From contig DAOQSN010000047.1 in NCBI GenBank assembly GCA_035356615.1, positions 1 to 31,865 of the forward strand: DNA of 31,865 nt, in the 5' to 3' direction. Each line of letters starts with the position of its first letter. Position 1 is the stretch's first letter. A model generated the notes under the pieces. It was given only the letters and a program-made list of their open reading frames with translations, did no database searches and was not told where the DNA came from. Both the position numbers and the translations under genes were made by a program. This document shows positions 1 to 8,162 of this stretch, in pieces. The DNA comes from JAKQDH01 sp029558835 (GTDB lineage: Bacteria > Planctomycetota > Phycisphaerae > UBA1845).

Positions 1-45
1 CGCGCGCTGGAACATCCGGAGGAGGGTCGGATAGATGCTTCGTGA
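1..45 (+). CDS. C-terminal tail of an upstream gene (partial)
   Basis: Frame 1 is open from the first base and ends at TGA 43-45, giving a 14-residue tail that ends in GRIDAS. It runs in the same direction as the BatA/VWA gene. In planctomycetes that gene is often preceded by MoxR and DUF58 genes, so a DUF58 tail is possible. Fourteen residues cannot identify the protein; the call rests only on the open frame and its position. Confidence 0.3.
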   Translation, partial: RALEHPEEGRIDAS

Positions 46-53
46 GAAATCTT

Positions 54-133
54 CCTGTGGACCTGGGGGACGGGTGGCCCAGGTCCTGTGGACCTGGGGG
101 ACGGGTGGCCCAGGTCCTGTGGACCTGGGGGAC
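54..133. repeat. 31-bp tandem repeat, about 2.6 copies, each with a hairpin
   Basis: A 31-base unit starting CCTGTGGACCTGGGGGAC begins at 54, 85 and 116. The first two copies are identical and the third breaks off at 133. Each full unit holds a perfect 7-bp inverted repeat, ACCTGGG/CCCAGGT (61-67 with 78-84, and 92-98 with 109-115). The array lies between the tail of the upstream gene and the BatA/VWA gene. The remaining 134-294 has no gene; it holds only a small CTCCCT/AGGGAG hairpin (192-206). Confidence 0.9.
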
Positions 134-294
134 TGATGAACGCCGCCCGCTGGCTGGGGCCGCAAGGTGGGCACGCGGCGGTGGAACCCCGCTCCCTTCA
201 AGGGAGAGGCAGGGGCACGCAGACGGGGCAGCGGCGTGCTCCTCCCTGACGGCGGTCGTGCGGAAGCGGAGCCCGCATGTTGGAGTGACGAGCG

Positions 295-2334
295 ATGGAG
301 ATCTTGTCCTGGCAGGGCTTGGCGCTGGCGGCCGGGCTGACGATTCCGCCGCTGGTGGCCCTTTATTTCCTGAAGCTGAAGCGCCAGGAGCGGCTCGTCC
401 CTTCGACGCTGCTGTGGCGCCGCGCAGTGGAGGACCTGCGCGTCAACTCGCCGTTCCAGCGTCTGCGTCGCAATCTGCTGCTGTTGCTGCAACTGCTGGT
501 GCTGCTTGCCGGGGCGTTGGCGCTGGGCAAGCCCATGCTGCAAGTGGTGGAGCGGGCGGAGGATACGGTGGTCATTCTGGTGGACCAGTCCGCCTCGATG
601 GGCGTCCGCGAGGTCGACGGCAAGACGCGCCTCGAGCGCGCCCAGGAGCAGGCGAAGCTCTGCGTGGACGGCATGGCCGTCGGCGCCCGCGCGATGGTCA
701 TCGCGTTCTGCGACCGGGCCACCGTGGTGTCCTCCTTCGACACCGACAAGGCCGCCCTGAAGCGCAAGATCGACTCGATCGAACCGACCCAGAGCACCTC
801 CACGCTGGGCGAGGCCCTCAGCCTCGCCGAGGCGTACACGCAGAACATCATCATCGGCGGCGAACAGGAGGGCTCCGACATCCCCCCCGAATCGCCGGCC
901 GCCCCCGCCACCGTCTACATGTTCACCGACGGCCGCATCACGGACGCCCGCGACGTCAAGCTCGAGAAGTTCGACGCCGCCCGCATGGTCCTCACCAACG
1001 TGGCCGAGCGTGCCGACAACGTCGGCATCGTCAGCATGCAGGCCCGCCGCAACTACGAACAGCCCGACGCCCTCGAGGTGGCCTTCGTCATCCGCAACTT
1101 CGGCCCGCAGCCCGTGCGTTGCGAGGCCTCCGTCTGGATCGACGGGCAGAACCGGGCCGTCGTGCCCGTGGAGCTGGACGCTGCTCCACCAACGGAAGAG
1201 GCTACCGCCGCAGGAGATGCCGCTCCCACGTCCGTTGCCTCCGCCGCTGGCATGAGCCAGCGCGGTTTCGCTGTGCAGGACACCTTCGCGGGCAGCGGCG
1301 TTGTCGAGGTGCAGCTCTGGAGCGACGACGCCCTGGAGGTGGACGACCGGGCCTGGACGATCGTCCCCCCCCCGCGTCACCTGCGGGTCTTGCTGGTGAC
1401 GGACGGCAACCTCTTTCTGACCAAGGCATTGGAAGTGCTGCCTATCACCTTCGACACCCTCACGCCGGCGCAGTATGAGGCCGCTCCGCGAGCGTCCCTC
1501 ACCGACGGGCTGCGCAGTGCCTACGACGTTGTCATCCTCGACGGGCACTCGACCGCGCGCCTCCCGCAGGGCAATTACCTCTTCTGGGGCGCGGTCCCCA
1601 AGCTGGAAGGCCTGGCCACCGGTCGCCGGATCGACGATGAGGTCCTCTTCAACTGGGACGACACCCACCCCGTCCTGCGCCACGTGGGCGTCGAGGCCAT
1701 CTCGATCTACGAATGGCTGGAACTGCGGCTTCCCCCCGAGGCCGTCGTGCTCATCGAGGGGCAGACCTCTCCCGTGCTGGCCTACCTGACCCGCGACGCC
1801 AGCCAGTACCTCATCGCCTCCTTTCGTCTGCTGGCGACGGATGAGGCCGGCAACCCCACCATGAACACGTTCTGGGTCACCCAGGTGGACTTCGTCGTTT
1901 TCATGCAGAACGCCCTGGAGTTCCTCGCCTCGAACCTGGCGGTCGCGGGGCGGCGCGCCATCGCTCCGGGCGAGCCGATCACGTTGCCCGTCCCCGAGCG
2001 CGTTACGACGGTCACCATTCAGCGCCCCGATGGATTGAACGACACCGTTCTCGTTGCCGGCTATCAGACCGTGCACTACGCCCGCACCCGCGCCGTGGGC
2101 GTCTACCAGGCGGACCCGGGCGTGCCGGGCGACAACGTGTTCGCCGTCAACCTGTTCGATCCCGTGGAAAGCAACATCGCCCCTGCCCATACGCTGGTGC
2201 TGGGCGGCACCCAGGTCACCGCCCAGCCGTCTGAGCTGCAGGTGAGTAAGCCGGCCTGGCCCTACGTGCTGATCGTGCTGCTGGTCATATTGCTGGTGGA
2301 GTGGATCATCTACAATCAGAGGGTGTTTGTCTGA
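295..2334 (+). CDS. BatA-domain / von Willebrand factor A membrane protein
   Basis: 679 residues. Residues 1-80 look like the BatA N-terminal region: two hydrophobic helices (about 8-26 and 60-78) around a basic linker. A VWA domain follows with a metal-binding MIDAS motif D97-x-S99-x-S101 and a TDG at 211-213. The middle and C-terminal part is a long extracytoplasmic region, and a final TM helix (about 653-671) leaves a short tail. ATG 295 is chosen because the BatA helix starts directly after it. Such proteins usually sit beside MoxR AAA+ ATPases and DUF58 proteins and are thought to act in envelope-associated chaperone or assembly complexes. The exact role is unknown. Family call is firm; function is inference. 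Confidence 0.85.
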   Translation: MEILSWQGLALAAGLTIPPLVALYFLKLKRQERLVPSTLLWRRAVEDLRVNSPFQRLRRNLLLLLQLLVLLAGALALGKPMLQVVERAEDTVVILVDQSASMGVREVDGKTRLERAQEQAKLCVDGMAVGARAMVIAFCDRATVVSSFDTDKAALKRKIDSIEPTQSTSTLGEALSLAEAYTQNIIIGGEQEGSDIPPESPAAPATVYMFTDGRITDARDVKLEKFDAARMVLTNVAERADNVGIVSMQARRNYEQPDALEVAFVIRNFGPQPVRCEASVWIDGQNRAVVPVELDAAPPTEEATAAGDAAPTSVASAAGMSQRGFAVQDTFAGSGVVEVQLWSDDALEVDDRAWTIVPPPRHLRVLLVTDGNLFLTKALEVLPITFDTLTPAQYEAAPRASLTDGLRSAYDVVILDGHSTARLPQGNYLFWGAVPKLEGLATGRRIDDEVLFNWDDTHPVLRHVGVEAISIYEWLELRLPPEAVVLIEGQTSPVLAYLTRDASQYLIASFRLLATDEAGNPTMNTFWVTQVDFVVFMQNALEFLASNLAVAGRRAIAPGEPITLPVPERVTTVTIQRPDGLNDTVLVAGYQTVHYARTRAVGVYQADPGVPGDNVFAVNLFDPVESNIAPAHTLVLGGTQVTAQPSELQVSKPAWPYVLIVLLVILLVEWIIYNQRVFV

Positions 2335-2368
2335 GCGCGGTGGTGTCACCCGCCGCGGCCCCAGGTAG

Positions 2369-2390
2369 CGTCGGCCCCCCGCGGCCGACG
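2369..2390. repeat. Dispersed GTCGGCC palindrome, copy 1
   Basis: Perfect 8-bp arms CGTCGGCC (2369-2376) and GGCCGACG (2383-2390) around a 6-base loop, in the gap between the VWA gene and the oxidoreductase-like gene. The same core recurs at about 12245, 13535, 18935 and 19304. The GTG at 2390 lies at the edge of this hairpin, which argues against its use as a start codon. Confidence 0.7.
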
Positions 2391-2428
2391 TGAGACTTCG
2401 AGACGTTGCGGACACGAGGCAAGCCAGC

Positions 2429-3439
2429 GTGAACCGACTGCGAACAGCCCTGCTCGGCCTGAGCGGCGCCGGCGCGGACTACCTGCAAGCGCTGCGGGCA
2501 GACGAGCAGTTCGAGCTGGTGGCCATCGGCGACCCGGACGTTGAGTTGCTGCGCCGGGTCGTGCAGGGCACGGGCGCGCGCGGCTACGAAGACCTGCGCT
2601 CCCTCATCGTCGAGCAGAGCCGCGAGCCCTTGCAGGCACTCGTAGTGGCGCTGGAGCCGCCGGCGTCACCTGAACTGCTTCTGATTGCCGCCCAGCGCGG
2701 CCTGCCCGTCTTTCTCAAGCCCCCCGCGGCCCGCACGTTCGCCGAGTTGGCCAAGCTGACTGCGGGCTTCGCTGCCGCGGGTTGTCCACTCATCGTGGCT
2801 CGACCGTGGAGTGCGGAGCCTGCCTTCGCGCTGCTGCGCGAGCCGGGCGCGGGGGTCGGCCACCTGTGCCACGCGACGGCGCAGATACGCGTGCCTCTCC
2901 CTCCGCTGGCAGGCTGGGCGGGCGATGCCGCCCGCGCCGGCGGCGGCGTCCTGCTGCACGGGGCCTATGAACTGATCGACCTGCTGGTGGGCACCCTGGG
3001 CGTCCCCGCCCAGCTCTGGGCACAACGCAGCCTGGCGGTACCGCCCGGCATGCCGCGCAGCTACGACACCGAGGACGCCGTCGTGGTGGGTATGGTCCTC
3101 CCGGGCGGCGCCACGGCCGCGCTCAGTGCCTGCCGTGCCTCGGAAGTGCGCACCGCGCATTGGTCGCTGCGCCTGCTGGGCAGCGCCGGTTCTCTGGACG
3201 TCTCGCCCAGCGGCCTGCTGGTCGAAAGCGTGGAGCCCGGGCACGGCACCTCCGTACCGGTACACACGACAAAGCCGATCGCTCCGGCGCTGGGCGCCTT
3301 CGGCGCGGCCCTGCGCGCCGGGATCACGCCCACGGAGTCCGCCGCGGCGGCGCACCTGCCGACACTGGCGGTCATCGAGACGGCCTACCTTTCCGCGCGC
3401 ACGGGAGCACCCGAGACTCCGGCGCGGCTCCTGCGGTAG
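2429..3439 (+). CDS. Gfo/Idh/MocA-like oxidoreductase family protein
   Basis: 336 residues from GTG 2429. An in-frame GTG at 2390 is less likely: it lies in a palindrome, whereas 2429 has a GAGG-like site (about 2415) at normal spacing and begins directly with the Rossmann strand (RTALLGLSGAGA). The N-terminal half looks like an NAD(P)-binding Gfo/Idh/MocA fold with a glycine-rich turn. The family's usual Glu-Lys-Pro motif appears here as Leu-Lys-Pro (FLKPPA), so the lysine is kept and the glutamate lost. The C-terminal half resembles the family's beta-sheet domain (GGGVLLHGAYELIDLL). The substrate cannot be told from sequence. Family fairly sure, activity unsure. Confidence 0.7.
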   Translation: MNRLRTALLGLSGAGADYLQALRADEQFELVAIGDPDVELLRRVVQGTGARGYEDLRSLIVEQSREPLQALVVALEPPASPELLLIAAQRGLPVFLKPPAARTFAELAKLTAGFAAAGCPLIVARPWSAEPAFALLREPGAGVGHLCHATAQIRVPLPPLAGWAGDAARAGGGVLLHGAYELIDLLVGTLGVPAQLWAQRSLAVPPGMPRSYDTEDAVVVGMVLPGGATAALSACRASEVRTAHWSLRLLGSAGSLDVSPSGLLVESVEPGHGTSVPVHTTKPIAPALGAFGAALRAGITPTESAAAAHLPTLAVIETAYLSARTGAPETPARLLR

Positions 3440-3509
3440 CGTGTGGTTGGGTATGCGCTGGGGGTCGGCGCGGGTCAGCCGCGGCCGAAAGACCGCGTGC
3501 CGGGAGGCT

Positions 3510-5345
3510 CTACGAGGGGGCGACGAGGTTCTCCCCTTCCAAATCATCCGCCCGGTCGGCGGAACCGCCGGTGGTAAACCGCACGATCGTCACCCCCGGG
3601 TTGACAAGAAACAGGAAAACCAGGTCGTAATCATCCTTCAGGTCGGAGTTTTTGATCCGGTCGAACTGACCGAGCCCGCCGAGGGACCCGGCCTGATTGG
3701 GGAAATACTGGATTTCAAAGAGGTCTACGCCGCCGACCTGCGCCTGGGCATACTTGCCGCAGATACGGTACTCATTGCCGCGGTCGTCGATGACCTTGTA
3801 GTTCTGCACGGTCTCCACGGCGAACTGGCGGGCCCGGCCGTACGTACTGCGGGCCTGCAATCGGGCAACATTCAAGTGCAGCAGCCGCTGCTCACCTGGC
3901 ACCTGGAGTCGGGAGACCGGCGCCTTCCGGCCGCCCCCCTGCTTGCTCACTTCAGCTACCAGGCTCCCTTCCTGAAGCACCCCCCGACTGATCTCCGCGT
4001 TCTGGCGTTCGGTGTAGTCAGTGAGGGTCAGCGGCAGACCGTCGCCGAAGAACGAGGCGCCGCTGCGCGTGGTGGCCGCCCGCACGTTGCCGCCCAGACC
4101 CACCGAAGGCACGGTGGCACCCGCGGGGGCGCTGCCGCGCTCCGCGGTGGAACCACTCAGCGGGGGCGCTCCCCCCCCTCCGCCGGCACCAGCCTGTGGA
4201 GCCGCATCGCCGGCGGCAAAGGACACCAGGGCCCGGGCGCCGCCCAGCTTGTACTCCACGTACCAGGGCTGGAACCCCAGCGGCACCTCGAAGACAACCT
4301 CAATCTCATCACGATGATCTTCGCGCGGGTTGTAGGGTATCTCGGTGACCGGCCAGGTCTTGCCCCACTTCGACACCGCCCGGATGTGTCGGTTGATCGC
4401 CGGAGCCCGTCCTTCTTCTTCCAGATTCTCCTGAATGGCGACGGCGTGAAGCTGCATGGCAGTACCGTAGACATCGCGCCCGACGAGACGAATCTGACGC
4501 AGCGTGAACACGTGGTCCTTGTTCACTTTGCTGCGGGCGCTGTCCTTCAGCTTCAGCCGGACGACGCGGAACTCCCTGCCGCCCGGCGGCGACATGGCTT
4601 CATGCCGGGTGGTCTCCCCGGCGCGCGGGTTGCCCGGCGTGAGCTGGTAGACCTGGGGCACGACGGCCGTGTCCGCCCCGTTGACCTTGACAATCGAAAT
4701 CGAATTGGGCGGGGCGTAGCGCGTCACCTCAGCCCGTGTGGAGCCCACCCAGCCGATCGCCTGCACGGGGTCCGGTTGCTCCTGGTGCAGGCTGCGCGCG
4801 CCGCTGAGAATTCCGTCCGAGAGCAACCCCACCATCCCGACCGCGAAGCGATCGAGTCCCAGCCAGATTTCCTTGTCCGGGGCATCGAGGGCCCGCGGCT
4901 CGGCCACCGTTCCGTCGTCCGCCCGCGCCGGCAGCACCTGGGGCACCCGGGCGTAGCCCAGGAAACCGCGGTCGAACGGCAGCAACTGGATACACAACCC
5001 CACGATGCTCGTGATCACCAGGGCCACCACCAGCCCGCAGATGCCGCCGCCCACCCGGTCCACCACCGCCGGCAGCAGGTTCGACCGGCGGATGATCTGG
5101 TCGATCACCAGCCGCAGCACCAGTAGCGGGCCGCCGAATAGCACCCCCAGCGAAATGCCCAGGGCATAATCAGGCTTCCAGTGAGGCGCCAACCAGTGGC
5201 CCGCCACCCACTCGTAGTACCCCAGCGCGAATGCGGCACAGCAGATGGTCAGCACCGCCATCAACAGGGCGCTGAAAAGCCCGTGCATGGACTGGTAAAT
5301 CGCCACGGCAATGAACAGGAGTATCAGCAACACGGACAGCCACAT
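3510..5345 (-). CDS. CvpA-family membrane protein with long C-terminal extension
   Basis: 611 residues. The first 125 form a CvpA-like (colicin V production) module with TM helices at about 2-18, 23-45, 60-80 and 99-120. The typical VDRVGGGICGLVVAL stretch precedes the fourth helix. The remaining 480 or so residues are soluble and unrecognised, with a Gly/Pro/Ala-rich linker near 375-420. Classical CvpA proteins are about 160 residues, so the extension is large. The gene starts 15 bp after the stop of the GspE-like gene on the same strand, so the two are probably one transcript. CvpA proteins are linked to envelope stress and division in other bacteria; the role here is unknown. Confidence 0.7.
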   Translation of the reverse strand: MWLSVLLILLFIAVAIYQSMHGLFSALLMAVLTICCAAFALGYYEWVAGHWLAPHWKPDYALGISLGVLFGGPLLVLRLVIDQIIRRSNLLPAVVDRVGGGICGLVVALVITSIVGLCIQLLPFDRGFLGYARVPQVLPARADDGTVAEPRALDAPDKEIWLGLDRFAVGMVGLLSDGILSGARSLHQEQPDPVQAIGWVGSTRAEVTRYAPPNSISIVKVNGADTAVVPQVYQLTPGNPRAGETTRHEAMSPPGGREFRVVRLKLKDSARSKVNKDHVFTLRQIRLVGRDVYGTAMQLHAVAIQENLEEEGRAPAINRHIRAVSKWGKTWPVTEIPYNPREDHRDEIEVVFEVPLGFQPWYVEYKLGGARALVSFAAGDAAPQAGAGGGGGAPPLSGSTAERGSAPAGATVPSVGLGGNVRAATTRSGASFFGDGLPLTLTDYTERQNAEISRGVLQEGSLVAEVSKQGGGRKAPVSRLQVPGEQRLLHLNVARLQARSTYGRARQFAVETVQNYKVIDDRGNEYRICGKYAQAQVGGVDLFEIQYFPNQAGSLGGLGQFDRIKNSDLKDDYDLVFLFLVNPGVTIVRFTTGGSADRADDLEGENLVAPS

Positions 5346-5360
5346 CGTCTCATGCCCCCC

Positions 5361-7043
5361 TTACTTCGTCCCATCACGCAGGACGCGGAGGATCTCGTTC
5401 ATACTCGTTGTGCCGTCGATCACTTTCAGCAGCCCCTCTTCCTGCAGGTAGTACATCTTGTTCTTGCGGGCCTGTGCTTTGATCCGGTTGCTGGAGGCCC
5501 CCTCCGCCATCAGTTTCTTGATGCCATCGTCCACCACCAGCAGCTCGAAGATGCCGGTGCGCCCGACGTAGCCGGTGCCTTGGCAGTTGGAGCAGATGAT
5601 CTCCCGCCCCTTCTTGTCCACCAGCGGCTCGGTGGGCGGACGATAGAACCGCTCGATTTTCTCCGCCGGCAGGTTGAGCTTCTTGAGCATGGTCGGATCG
5701 GGCCGGAACGCCTCCCGGCATTCCGTGCACAGGATGCGCACCAGCCGCTGGTTGAGCACGACAATCAGCGCCTGCGCCGCCGAGGCGTTGTCGTCCACCA
5801 GCGACAGATACTGGCTCAACGCGTCGAAGCAGTCCTTAGCGTGCATGCCCAGGTAGATCTTGCGGTCATCCAGGGCCGCTCCCGTCGCCACCTGCGCCGT
5901 CTCCCGGTCCTCGCACTCGCTGACCATCACCACGTCCGGCTCGCGGCGGATCACCGTTTGCAGCATCCGTCCGTAGCTGACCTCCGGGTTGCTGCCGTCG
6001 TAGACCTGCTGCGTAATGTTGTCCAGCGGCAGCAGCATCCGCCGCTCCAGCGTGTGCACGTTCTGCATGTACACGTCGTGGGTGCGCAGGACGGCGTACT
6101 GCGTAGTGGTCATGCCGTTTTCGGGCAGGGCCGTGATCAGCACCAGCCCGCTCGCCTGCTCCGCGGCCGTCTTCAACTGGACCAGCCGCGGCTCCGGGAT
6201 GCCCAGTTCCTGCAACCGGAAGAGTCGGGCGGCCAGGTGCAGACGCAAACGCAGACGTTCGCCGGCCGTCGTCCCGGACGTCTGCACGACCGTCTCCCCG
6301 AGGTCCCCCGTGTGGGCCAACGTCGCCGCCTTGATCTTGCCCGTCTGCGGCCGCCGGATCTCCTGCACGTTCAGTCCGGCGATCTTCTTGAGGAAACGGA
6401 AGATGCGTTCGCCGTCCTCGGGTGCCAGACCGTCCGCTTTCTCGCTGGCCACCCCGTCCACGCGCACCACGACCCGGTACTTCTCTCGCCCTGCGAGTAC
6501 GTCCACCTCCGACGTCCGCCGCCACAGCAGGTCAAACAGGAAGTCCTGCGTGACCTGGTAGTCCTCGTTCTCCTCGGGATCCTGTGGCGGCTCGACGGCT
6601 TTGCCGGTGTGGTCGTGGAGCTTGATCCGCTGGCCCTTATCTTTGGCCCGCTTCTTATTCTCCGACCCCGCCGTGAGCAACCGCCGAAGATGATCCGGCG
6701 TCAGAATGCGCGCCGTGGGAAGAACCCGCCCGTTGCGGTGGATGATGTACGCCAGTTGCGCCCCGCCCGCGATCAACAGCCAGAAGCCCAGCCCCGCGAA
6801 GAACAACGGTCCCTTCATCGGCAGGACCAGCAGGACGAAGAAGCCCACCACCCCCCCGGCCGTCACGATCACATTCCACTGCTCTCGCTTGGTCTTGACC
6901 ACGTTCGTGTCGTGGTCCACCCAGACCGTGATGCCTGCCCAGGCCAGCAGCACGAGCAGGATGCCCCCCAGCTTATAAAGGCTGACGTATCCACCGTCCT
7001 CAGGGAGGGCGGCCGCGATCACCGCGATCACACTCAATTCCAT
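5361..7043 (-). CDS. Membrane-anchored GspE/PilB-family protein with degenerate Walker A
   Basis: 560 residues. The N-terminus has about three TM helices (22-41, 57-75, 77-97), unlike soluble GspE or PilB. The rest follows the secretion ATPase fold. The P-loop region reads ALPENGMTTT, with M311 where the Walker A lysine should be. The Asp/Walker B region is DVVMVSECED (370-379), keeping E376 and D379 but not the usual Gly-Glu-x-Arg pattern. The His box is GMHAKD (H401). The tetracysteine zinc site is intact (C439, C442, C484, C487), followed by YVGRTGIFELL. It looks like a folded pseudo-ATPase or one with altered nucleotide binding. It is followed closely by the CvpA-like gene. Family firm; loss of ATPase activity is inferred. 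Confidence 0.85.
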   Translation of the reverse strand: MELSVIAVIAAALPEDGGYVSLYKLGGILLVLLAWAGITVWVDHDTNVVKTKREQWNVIVTAGGVVGFFVLLVLPMKGPLFFAGLGFWLLIAGGAQLAYIIHRNGRVLPTARILTPDHLRRLLTAGSENKKRAKDKGQRIKLHDHTGKAVEPPQDPEENEDYQVTQDFLFDLLWRRTSEVDVLAGREKYRVVVRVDGVASEKADGLAPEDGERIFRFLKKIAGLNVQEIRRPQTGKIKAATLAHTGDLGETVVQTSGTTAGERLRLRLHLAARLFRLQELGIPEPRLVQLKTAAEQASGLVLITALPENGMTTTQYAVLRTHDVYMQNVHTLERRMLLPLDNITQQVYDGSNPEVSYGRMLQTVIRREPDVVMVSECEDRETAQVATGAALDDRKIYLGMHAKDCFDALSQYLSLVDDNASAAQALIVVLNQRLVRILCTECREAFRPDPTMLKKLNLPAEKIERFYRPPTEPLVDKKGREIICSNCQGTGYVGRTGIFELLVVDDGIKKLMAEGASSNRIKAQARKNKMYYLQEEGLLKVIDGTTSMNEILRVLRDGTK

Positions 7044-7283
7044 CGCTATCTGCTGCCGTCTGGTGCCTGGCCTCGCCGTCCGGACAACCCCGTTGCCCAG
7101 CCGGATGCGGCCGCGTCGCTTAGAGGGTAGCGCCGGGCGGCATGAACGCCGGGCGCTGGGGATCCCGCCGCCGCAGCGCAGGAGCCGGGCTCGCGCCCGT
7201 CTCCCCGCGGGTCGGACGACCCCCTACAGGGTAAGCAAGGAGCCGATAGTTGCAAGGGCGAAACGCCCCCCGCCGGCCGGCGG

Positions 7284-8027
7284 TCACGCGATCGACCGTC
7301 CCCCGTCCACGGCGATCACCTGCCCCGTGATGAAATCGCCCGATTCCGCCAGGAACCGCACCGCTCGGGCCACCTGTTCGGGGCTCCCGGGCCGTTTCAG
7401 GGGCACCTGGGCGATCAGTTCCCGCCGCAGCGATTCCGAGTAGTACTCCGGGAACTCGGCTATGCCAGGGGCTACCGCGTTGACCCGCACTTCTGGCGCC
7501 AGGGCTCGCGCCAAAGCTCGGGTCACATTCACAAGCCCTGCCTTCGAAGCACAGTACGACAGGTGTGCAGGCCAGGGGCGCTCAGCCGAAATGTCGCACA
7601 GGTTGACTACCGACCCTCGGCCAGAGGCGGCCAGGTAGCGCCGGGCGTGGTGAACTAGCCCCATCGGTGCCACCAGGTTCACCCGCAACATCCTCTCCCA
7701 TTGCCGAACGTCGAATCCCTCGACGGTGTCCTCCCCAAAAACGAACGCCGCGGCGTTGTTGACCAGCACATCCAGCCTGCCCAGCTTCGCCACGGTCCCG
7801 CGGACCAGCTCCGCCCAGGAGTCGGGATCCTCAAGCTCCCCCGACAAGCAGCAGCTCGGCACACCCAGCGCCGCCACCTCAATTGCGAGTGCCGCCGCCT
7901 GTTCTGCGGACTTGCGGTAGTGAATGGCAACCCCGCAACCGGCTTGGGCCAGTTCGGTGACAATCGCCCGCCCGACGCGCACCGCCCCGCCGGTCACCAG
8001 GGCCACCATGTCGCCTAAGTCGGCCAT
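7284..8027 (-). CDS. SDR oxidoreductase, pteridine-reductase-like
   Basis: 247 residues, the normal size for a classical short-chain dehydrogenase. Seen: the cofactor loop TGGAVRVG (12-19), NNAA (90-93), catalytic Y158 and K162 (YCASK), and C-terminal GQVIAVDGG. At the usual catalytic serine position there is Asp145 (LCDISAERP). That Asp and the following AERP are typical of pteridine/dihydrofolate reductases of the PTR1/FolM type rather than sugar or ketoacyl reductases. It probably reduces a pterin or folate with NADPH in the cytoplasm. It stands apart, with 256 bp to the GspE-like start and 135 bp to the TPR gene. A start at Met7 is also possible. Fold sure, substrate class likely. Confidence 0.8.
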   Translation of the reverse strand: MADLGDMVALVTGGAVRVGRAIVTELAQAGCGVAIHYRKSAEQAAALAIEVAALGVPSCCLSGELEDPDSWAELVRGTVAKLGRLDVLVNNAAAFVFGEDTVEGFDVRQWERMLRVNLVAPMGLVHHARRYLAASGRGSVVNLCDISAERPWPAHLSYCASKAGLVNVTRALARALAPEVRVNAVAPGIAEFPEYYSESLRRELIAQVPLKRPGSPEQVARAVRFLAESGDFITGQVIAVDGGRSIA

Positions 8028-8162
8028 CCCGTTGCTCCGACCGTGGCACCGGCGTCCCGCCCACGGCCGCCGCGCACATCACTGCACCGCTGACGCCCAA
8101 GGCGTGCTCCGCGGCGGTGAGAAACCGACGTCACCTGGGCCGCGGCACGCCGGCGTTGAGTC

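Noticed and set aside
54..133. CRISPR array
   Set aside because: The 31-bp units are directly abutting with no unique spacers, and there are no cas genes nearby.
2390..2428. GTG 2390 as the start of the oxidoreductase-like gene
   Set aside because: It sits at the edge of a palindrome and the Rossmann strand begins after GTG 2429, which has a better ribosome site.
3126..7130. Very long open frames on the + strand (3126-5126 and 5181-7130)
   Set aside because: They lie opposite the CvpA-like and GspE-like genes, show no domains, and have Arg/Gln/His-rich composition typical of antisense frames in high-GC DNA.
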